Assembly: GCA_032158125.1 (NCBI GenBank)
Contig: JASKOT010000001.1
Coordinates: forward strand, 1,054,001 to 1,118,000
Direction: 5' to 3'
Length of the DNA: 64,000 bases
Source of the DNA: Papiliotrema nemorosa
Taxonomy: Eukaryota > Basidiomycota > Tremellomycetes > Tremellales > Rhynchogastremaceae
The position numbers and the translations under genes were made by a program. This document shows, in pieces, positions 56,927 through 64,000 of this stretch; position 1 is the stretch's first letter, and each line of letters opens with the position of its first letter. Below the pieces are notes generated by a model. That model saw only the letters and a list, made by a program, of their open reading frames with translations. It was not told the origin of the DNA and made no database searches.

Positions 56927-58115
56927 CTATCCCGATAGATCTACTACTCCGCTAGACAACATCACCCAAGTCTCCAACCATCTCAATTCCCTGCCAGTCT
57001 TGATGTCTTTTCCTTTCTCCCCTTCCACTCCACCCCTGGCTGTCCGCCTTGCTTTCTCGTCTTCCTCAGCAGATAAGACCTCTTCTACGGCCGTACCGAC
57101 CTGACAAGGATGTACCGACCAGACAACATCTCCCGTAAAGGGATGTTCCAATTGCTGCAAGAGTGGGAAAGGGGAGTGTGGATCGAGCAAGAGGACATCG
57201 GTTCTAGCGGGCATTGTAGAGTCGGGCAAATGAGCGCCAGAATGGATAATTCGGTATTTGAGCAAGTCGGACAGTCCTAGTGGCGCACCATCTGAAATGA
57301 GCTTACTGACATCGACGGATAGGGTCGGTGATCGCTGTAGAGAAGCCAGAAGCTAAAAGCCAGAATACAGTGGATCTTGGGGAAAGAAGAGGCAATGAAG
57401 GGAAGTCTGACTCACCCTCGTTCCATGCTCGAAGGAGAAGTTGGGGACAGTGATACGTCTTTGAATGGACGATGTGATGTTCCACCGTGATCTTCTTCAC
57501 TTCTCCGTGACCCCCGCCGTGGACCTCTTCCTCGCTGTCGCTATCTCTCTGTTCCACATTATCCCTTTGACTTGCGCCAATCTCCCGAGATCCCGTCTCC
57601 TGATTTTTGGCTCTTCTTGATTGCCGCTCGTTCCTCCGCGAAGTCCCATCTGCCTGCATCGAAGTCATCCGATGACTCTGAATCCCCGGCGGCCTGATCA
57701 ACCTCGACGACTCATCTTCGCCTTCCTCAAGATCTGAGTTTTCTTCTCCCCCACTTTCATCTTCGCTGCTATCCACCACCTGCTCTACATCTGCTGGTCT
57801 GACATGTTTTGCGTTCATCTTGATGTATCGCGTCACTCGTCTGTACATATATCCCTGGCCTTTCGACCACTGTCCATAAGCATCACTCCTCTCTGATTGC
57901 TTGTCCGACAGCGAGACACACTTTTTGACGGGCTTCTCTCCATTCCCAACCCCGATTCGTCCTCTCAGCACCTACCGTCTCCCCCTGCTCGTCGCATTGT
58001 TCAGTGCCTGACTTGTACTTCTCGATAAACGCCTTGACGGCTCGCTCAAAATCTTCAAATTTCGGATATGCAAGTGAAGTCGCTACGGCTATTTCGTCAT
58101 CGTCTTCTCGAAGAT
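56927..58115 (-). CDS. ATG10: Atg10-like autophagy E2 enzyme (start exon not found)
   Basis: Three phase-consistent exons (58115-57930, 57892-57416, 57291-56927) encode about 342 residues. Marks of the family are the N-terminal YPKFEDFERAVKAFIEKY helix, GWEW, GQGYMYRRV, YHCPQLLLRAWNE, and the active-site loop HPFTGDVVWSVHPCQVG, with the catalytic Cys in HPC, followed by ELRWLETWVMLSSGVVDL. Atg10 transfers Atg12 to Atg5. An acidic, disordered insert of about 130 residues (VDSSEDESGGEENSDLEEG and on) sits before the YHC strand and makes the protein much longer than yeast Atg10 (167 residues). No in-frame ATG precedes the first exon: a TGA lies just upstream, and the exon begins at a good acceptor. 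So an upstream exon must exist; see findings. Confidence 0.75.
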
Positions 58116-58224
58116 CTGCCCGTCGTCAGCCCAATTCAAATGGTGCACGGAGCAGAAGGGCAATGCATGGATGTGTATGATGCAGTGTGATTTGTGAACA
58201 TTGGACAGATATAGAAGGTCCGTG

Positions 58225-60468
58225 CTAACCTATCAGTTTCTTGTGTTCATCGCCCTCATCGTCCTCGTCCTCCTCGTCCTCATTACTACGTAGTTTCAAC
58301 GATCCTCCATCTTCACCTTGAGTGATTTCACCCCCGACTTCCGCTTCCACACCGGCGTTTTTCACTCCATTCTCCCCGTGAGGAGCGATCAGAGGGCTCT
58401 TGCCACCCACGCTAGAGGCTTCGGCAATCGTGTCCATTTTACCCCCATCATTGTCAGATTTATCGGCGACAACGAGTTTGGGTGCTTCTGGATCTTTGGC
58501 TTCATCGGAGACGTTGACGGGCTCTCCGACAAGATTACCGTCATGGATTTGGATGAGGAGAGCCTCTCCGCCGTCGGCGTGATTCCTGCCCAGAGATTGG
58601 CTGAGTTCAGACTGCATTGTCTCGCCTCTCTGCCAATGTTAGTATGCACTGGATCTAGCACGACTCACGGAGGGTCGACGAGAGAAGGCCCCGATGACTC
58701 TCTGTCGTTCTATTATACCACCTAACAAGTCAGATTATACAGCAGTTTTGTATGCCTCAAGCTCACGCATCACGGCAGCCGTTCCGGATCGCTTTGCCAC
58801 TTTATGCGATCTGTTGTCTTGATACCGATCCGTCTCGTCAATCTATCTGATCAGCAATGGCATGTGAGCATGGCCCTATTTGAGACCCACAATCTCTTCT
58901 CCGATAATCCTTTGCAAGTCAGCATGATCACGACGTCACACAACACTGCTAACTCTTCAATGAGATCTTCCACTGTGACATTAGCGTTGTCACATTTCGA
59001 TCAGTCTCTACTTACAACTGACAATACCCAACGCTCCGCCTTTTCTTCCGGGCGTGTTGCTGATCAAGAGCAAGTGTGCTCGACCGGTTTGGAAGTAGTC
59101 TAGAGCTTGGAAGCAATTTATATCCGGTCGGGCTTCAGGGAGCGGCAACAAGGGGAACTTGGACACTGGCCACTTGTCATCGGGATTATACGTGATAAGC
59201 TAACTTTCAGCTGGCGTTCACATGACTGACAGCTTACCCTTTTGACTAGCATCATGCCGGTGAAGTTGTCCTTTTGTCCAGGCTCGTGGATGGGTATTCT
59301 CGAAAATCCGGACAGAAGGATCTGGTCGATCGCCTCGTGATCCAGGATCTTGTCAGCGGAGAGGGTAAGACAATCCTTGATTGGAGTCATGATCTCGTTG
59401 GCTTTCTTCTCGTTGAGGGAAAGGACACCATTCAAGATACTGATCTTTTACGTCAGGGTGTGCTATGACTAGCAAGATGTAATCCCTCACCTCGTCGTCT
59501 CGTAAGGGCTCCTCTCCTTCACGATGGAATTGTAAGAAGCTCTTTAGCTCGGCTTTCTTGTATCTGCCAGGTCAGCTTGCTCGGTACAACGTGATCTCAA
59601 CGCACGTATTTCCCGATTCGTTTCCGAGCACGTAATCGAGCAGCTTAGCTGTCGGCCAAGCGACGGGGGCAAAAAGGATCATCAGCGCGAGGACCAACGG
59701 CGCACAAGCCCCGCCTATTGATAGCCCGTATCGTACACAGACCTAACGTTGAGCTGAGTTCGCTTAGAAATACAGGACATAGCTCACAGCTTGAGGGATA
59801 ATCTCCCCAAAGATGACGATCATCAGGGTAGAAACGACAACAGCGGCTACACCTCCACCCAGCACAGCGTCCAGGAAGATGGGAAGGGATTCATTTACAA
59901 TCTGGAGATCAGTCTTGGCGAAGAGCCCTTGGCTTGATCAATAAAGCGATGATCTCGAACGGGAATTGCAGAAGGAAATGGCGGCATGAGGTGGAAGAGT
60001 ACTCACGACGTTGCCTAGTAGTAATACGACGAGCACCCAATGCCTCCCTCGACCGAGTAGCCGGAGAACCTTGGTCGCGTTTTTACGTTCTCTGGGATCG
60101 TCTGATGAAGTGGATAACACACGCAGGTTCAGATCGTCCGAACCCATCAGAGCAAGAGTGAGACTGCAGGTGAGCTCCTTCAGGAATCTGCCTCAATGCG
60201 ACCACGGATAAAGAGTTAGAGGAAGCCTGACGTACCCAGCAAAGACACCTCCTGCGAGCACTAGAACAACGCTCAGACCCAGCTTCCACCAAAAGGCAGG
60301 TTCGTTGGGCGTTTCCTCTGGCTCATCTGGCTTCTTCGCCAAAACTTGAGCTGCCAGTCCTGCCGATCGACTCAGATTGACATTTCGAGGGATGTGATGG
60401 AGAAGTTTTGAGAGGGAGAGGATGGTCGGCAGGGAGGAAGAGAGAGATCGGCGAGGAAGGGCGGGCAT
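58225..60468 (-). CDS. CNNM/Mam3-family transporter (DUF21 plus CBS pair)
   Basis: About ten exons, roughly 555 residues. After a basic N-terminus and a first hydrophobic helix ([17 protein letters not shown]), the DUF21 domain reads [45 protein letters not shown] and [16 protein letters not shown]. Two CBS motifs follow: [18 protein letters not shown] with [11 protein letters not shown], and [17 protein letters not shown] with EDLIEE and [14 protein letters not shown] long acidic tail ([19 protein letters not shown]) ends at TAG 58225-58227. CNNM/Mam3 proteins affect magnesium and manganese balance at the vacuole or plasma membrane. The first exon is 60468-60236. The tail exon was joined by phase-consistent splices through [13 protein letters not shown]. 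Confidence 0.88.
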
Positions 60469-61059
60469 CGGGGCGGTTGTTTCGCCTTTTGCGGAGACTA
60501 TGCGGATAACCTGACTGCTTCACACAGCGAGATCCGAAAGGAGGAGTGCGAGGCGGACCGAGTGAGAGTTGAAGTGGTAGGTCTGATGTAGAGGGAGTCT
60601 AGGTAGAGATGTTGAGAGACAAGAGGGGAGGCGAGCACGTTGGACAGCGGAAAAATGACGTGTGTAGGATCGGTTTTCCCGAGAGACCCACCTCACCCAC
60701 CTCACCCAGAGGACCACGACTTCATCTCGTGCATATGCATGCGACAACACCATCCTTCCCTTGCTCGACACATACATGCATGCTTGGAGATGAATGCTTG
60801 GAGAGGTAATGCATGGAAGGTCATTGAAGGCTGGAGGAGAGTTCGACTGGAGATGTGGGGGGGTGGTGGTCTGTGCGCGACTGTCTTTGCAAACCACACA
60901 GAGGATCATCCATCACCCTTGACCATGTTTCTTCTCTCATCCTCCTCCTCATAGCCCTCAACTATGCTACTCATCTAGCCCTCTGCATCGTAACGCCATC
61001 TTACCCCGCCTACTCCGCTATGCTCATGATCTGACTCCACCTACTATTCTGCCCTCAAC
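60469..61059. promoter_or_regulatory. Divergent promoter region with a short near-tandem repeat
   Basis: 591 bp between the CNNM start (-) and the next gene (+). It contains two copies of atgcttggaga (60780-60790 and 60794-60804) and several ATGCAT/TGCATG motifs close by. No coding exon is convincing. Confidence 0.4.
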
Positions 61060-63503
61060 ATGTCCCCTTTGCCTCTACCCGATACACCTTATACCGTCTC
61101 TGCAGCCTATCTCACCATTGGTGTACCGTCAAAATCATCTTTGAGGCTCGATCGTCCGCCTTCTCTGCGCATCAAGATAATGGTCAATCTTCTTCTACCC
61201 TCGGTGTACATTCCCAAGGCTGGAAGACGGCCTAGAGGACTGGAAGAACTGTTCCATGTGGCTGTTCCCCTAGGAGGGAACGTACAGATGTCTCTGGACC
61301 ATTTGGAATCATGCGTCGATATCTTTAGCAACGCTCGAGCTAATGAGTTGATCGAGGAGGTCGAAGACCACCAGAAGGAATCGCAGGAGCGATTGTTCAC
61401 CGCAGCGCACTCCACCTTGAGAGCACTTCTCAACTCGGTACGTCCCACCTTGTTCCGCCTCGTCCACATCTGACAAGTAGAACAAGCAATCTCTGGGTCT
61501 GGATCACGTCGTTGTGAAAGATCTGGGCCAAAGGGATGCTGCGGTTGATCAAGGTGAAGAACCAGTTTCATCTGTCAAGCAATATGTCCTCTTCCCTAAA
61601 ATCGCTGCGCCGATATATAGCCCGATCTCTAACCACATGATCCCAACAGGACATCCCACTGCATACCTTCAAGCTATCAACATCGTTCTTCAATGGCTGC
61701 CACCAAGAATCAAAAGCACTAGAGATGAAGGACCACAAGCGCGCACGATGGAACATTCTCATGGCAACTTGAACGCGGAAGAAAAGGAAGACAAAGACAT
61801 CCTCGAAGACTACTCGGATGGAATCATAGACGATGGGGATATCCTACTGGAGGATGGCAGTTCGCTTGCAGACGACGACATCATGCTGTACCAAGATCAG
61901 CAAGACGCGATAGACCAAAGTCAGCGGCAGGAAAGCGAAGATGAAGGCTATCAAGATATGCACGATAATATTTCAAGAGGGACCAGGGTGCCTGACTGGG
62001 CTGTGAAACAGATCGAGACAGGGCTAACCAGAATGATGAAGATACACATGATGAGGTGAGATGCTTACACCATCGTTGACTTCATGACTTACCACTGCAG
62101 ACGGTTTCCACTGATATTTGACGGCCACCACATCAAGGTAAATCTCTCACCTGGAAATTTTTAACGATCCCAGACCGTTCTCTCGTTTGCTGTGCCTCCC
62201 TCTATGCCCGCTGCCCTCACCAGCTTTGTCGAAACGTCGAAGCGATTCGGCACTCTCCTCGATCAAGATTTCGCTAAACTGTCCAACGACATTATTCACC
62301 AGCAAGAGGAAGAAGCAAAACAAAAGCTTCAGACTATCTTCTCCCTCATACAACCTAAGCCTAAGGCTGTTACTCCAAGCGAGGAGGAAGGATCGCAAGG
62401 ATCACGGAAGCGAAAGCGAGCAAAAACGAAAACACCAACTACGGAGGATCTTGTGTACGATCACCAGATTGCGACTCGGCAAGCCATCCTCCGTCAGACA
62501 ATCATGGCGGGCAAAGCTCAAGAAGGTCGCTTACGATTGATGGTTCAAGAGGTGCTCAAAACTGTAGGACGAGCGGAGTTTTTGAACCTACGCGTCGGAG
62601 TGGGTAAACTCTCCATCAGCCGGCTGCAAGTGAGTTGGACTGGGTCGAAGTCTCACATACTCATAACAGCTGTCTTTGAATGGAGCCTCCGAGACTATTC
62701 AAGGGGTCGGGGAACGGCTGACACCGATCGCGGAGACAGCGCGAGAACCAGCAGACGGGGCCGATCACGATCTACTTTACGACGGCGAAACCTTATTCGA
62801 CGATGAAGAAGACATCCTTGGCGAGGAAGACAATCTCGATGACATGCTATGCGACAATAGATTGATGAACAAAGACTTCTCGAGGCTTGGTTCACCAGAT
62901 AAACCTTGTGATACAGCCGACTTCACGTCCCTCTCAGAATCGGACATGCGCGACTTTATACAGACTCGACGTCTCTCCACGTGGAACGAGGGGTCAAATT
63001 CCGTTCAGCGGTATCTACAACAAGGGGATTCACTGATCACGACTGGTCGCAGTCGGTACGGCGATGAAGCGAGTCATATGCCATGTCCCGACACCTTTCA
63101 CGATGACTGTTTGACCGACGGCGATGATGACATCCTTGAGATGGAATGCGATGAACCATACTGGTCCGCACACAACGGACTGATCGGTCCTCTCGACTCA
63201 TCAGAACATCGCGATGCCTCGAAAGATCCGTACGACTTCGATGAGATTTTGGAAGATTCCGACATGTTCGTGACGACAGTGGATGACCTTCTCGACGATT
63301 TCACAAGCTCTGCATATTGCTACGATTCCGAACCATCATCCCTGCAATCTTCAACTTCCTCAAGTTCGGAAGGGTCCATCCGAATGGCGAATCTTAGACA
63401 GGGGGAGCCTTTGCCATCGCAGTACCCAAGCGAGTGGTGTTCCGGTGATATCGACATGCTTTACGAATCGGACTTTGAGGTAGACATGTCGCAGTGTGAT
63501 TGA
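61060..63503 (+). CDS. Unrecognised acidic protein
   Basis: Five exons (61060-61437, 61481-62055, 62101-62137, 62174-62629, 62670-63503) give 759 residues, all in phase. I do not recognise a family. The first 290 residues look folded (LRIKIMVNLLLPSVYIPKAG, VSSVKQYVLFPKIAAPIYSP, YLQAINIVLQWLPPRI), with an acidic insert (DILEDYSDGIIDDGDILLED). A helical middle (WAVKQIETGLTRMMKIHMM, FVETSKRFGTLLDQDFAKL) contains a KRKRAKTK nuclear-localisation-like patch. The last 250 residues are very rich in D, E and S, with repeated acidic-aromatic clusters (DLLYDGETLFDDEEDILGEE, DPYDFDEILEDSDMF) like transactivation or histone-binding regions. A nuclear role is plausible but inferred from composition only. 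Confidence 0.65.
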
Positions 63504-64000
63504 CAGTGAGCAAACACTAATCGAGTGAGCATTGACTCATGGGAGGTATAGGTGAATCTTACGCTGTAGCACGCATATCCGATGCCATATTTCCTGTGCT
63601 CCGCCACATGCTACTTCACGTCCTATCCCTTCACGTCTCAGCCTTTGGTCACCGCCATCACCTGGCGGCATTCGTTCCTCGGGGCTCGATGTATGTTCCT
63701 AATCGCATAATGATGCAGGGTCTACAATTCTGCACACTGTGGGCAAGACTTGATAATGCTTTGAGTTGTCCCAATCTCCTCCTTTTATCCCATGAGCAGT
63801 TCTGAATGTCCCGACGTCACGACTTGTTCCGCTTGGTATTGCTTGGCTCTTTACGTGTTCCTGAATTTATCGCTGGTGAATTGTCCCAGAGGCGATCGTT
63901 ACGATTGTCAAGACGGGGCATTTTCAAGCTGACAAGGTGGTGACTAACCGCTTCTTCCCTTGCATCGAGCCTCTCTCGACATAGCTGTTCTTTCATCTGA
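63504..64000. other. Right-end flank, no gene assigned
   Basis: 497 bp to the window edge. A plus-strand frame of 88 codons starts at 63539, but it has no splice context, domain or composition that supports coding. The region may hold the 3' UTR of the acidic-protein gene and part of a gene beyond the edge. Confidence 0.3.

Noticed and set aside
63539..63805. 88-codon frame at the right end
   Set aside because: No motif, no splice context and no family resemblance.

Overview
The window is nuclear DNA of a basidiomycete yeast, most likely a tremellomycete (Cryptococcus/Kwoniella relatives). Genes are dense and on both strands. Most are cut by many short introns (about 35-60 nt) with GT-AG ends and a CTRAY-like branch site just before the acceptor. 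Several proteins read like tremellomycete family members. I see no rRNA, tRNA, CRISPR array, bacterial operon or intact transposon. Coordinates below run from start to stop codon. Exon limits were worked out by hand from splice signals, reading phase and family motifs.

Layout. 0-5.4 kb: a PalI/Rim9 pH-sensing membrane protein (-), an HMG-box chromatin protein (-) and a single-pass LEA2-like membrane protein (+). 5.5-9.7 kb: a mitochondrially targeted protein of unknown function (-) and an unrecognised protein (+). 10.2-13.6 kb: an oxysterol-binding protein (+) and the Fe-S assembly factor Isa1 (+). 13.7-24.2 kb: three minus-strand genes, a large class 3 (diacylglycerol-type) lipase, a HAM1-like/TULIP-like protein and an ataxin-10 homologue. 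24.3-35.3 kb: the inositol pyrophosphate kinase Vip1/Asp1 (+), a Gfo/Idh/MocA oxidoreductase (-), the Golgi-ER SNARE Sec20 ending in KDEL (+), a SWI3/RSC8-type chromatin remodeller subunit (-) and 6-phosphogluconolactonase (+). 35.8-38.1 kb: an arrestin-like protein (+).

38.2-42.2 kb is the least constrained part. It holds a damaged HNH-nuclease-domain gene (-) and an MFS monocarboxylate-type transporter (+) that is intact except for one in-frame TGA. After that come housekeeping genes: complex I subunit NDUFA12 (-), the rRNA-processing PIN protein Fcf1 (+), the helicase-nuclease Dna2 (-), a Hook-type dynein adaptor (+), an SPX-domain phosphate transporter of the Pho87/90/91 type (+), an Atg10-like autophagy E2 (-), a CNNM/Mam3 transporter (-) and an unrecognised acidic protein (+).

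The genes form no single pathway. There are functional echoes only: Vip1 makes inositol pyrophosphates, which are the ligands of SPX domains such as that of the phosphate transporter; OSBP, Sec20, Hook and the arrestin act in membrane traffic. The most unusual points are structural: four GC-AG introns supported by family alignment, coding exons of 3-16 nt, many stop-free introns of 3n length, one-base phase conflicts in the lipase and Hook genes, an Atg10 gene with no visible start exon whose first acceptor is in phase with a donor overlapping the CNNM stop codon, and the decaying HNH/MFS island.
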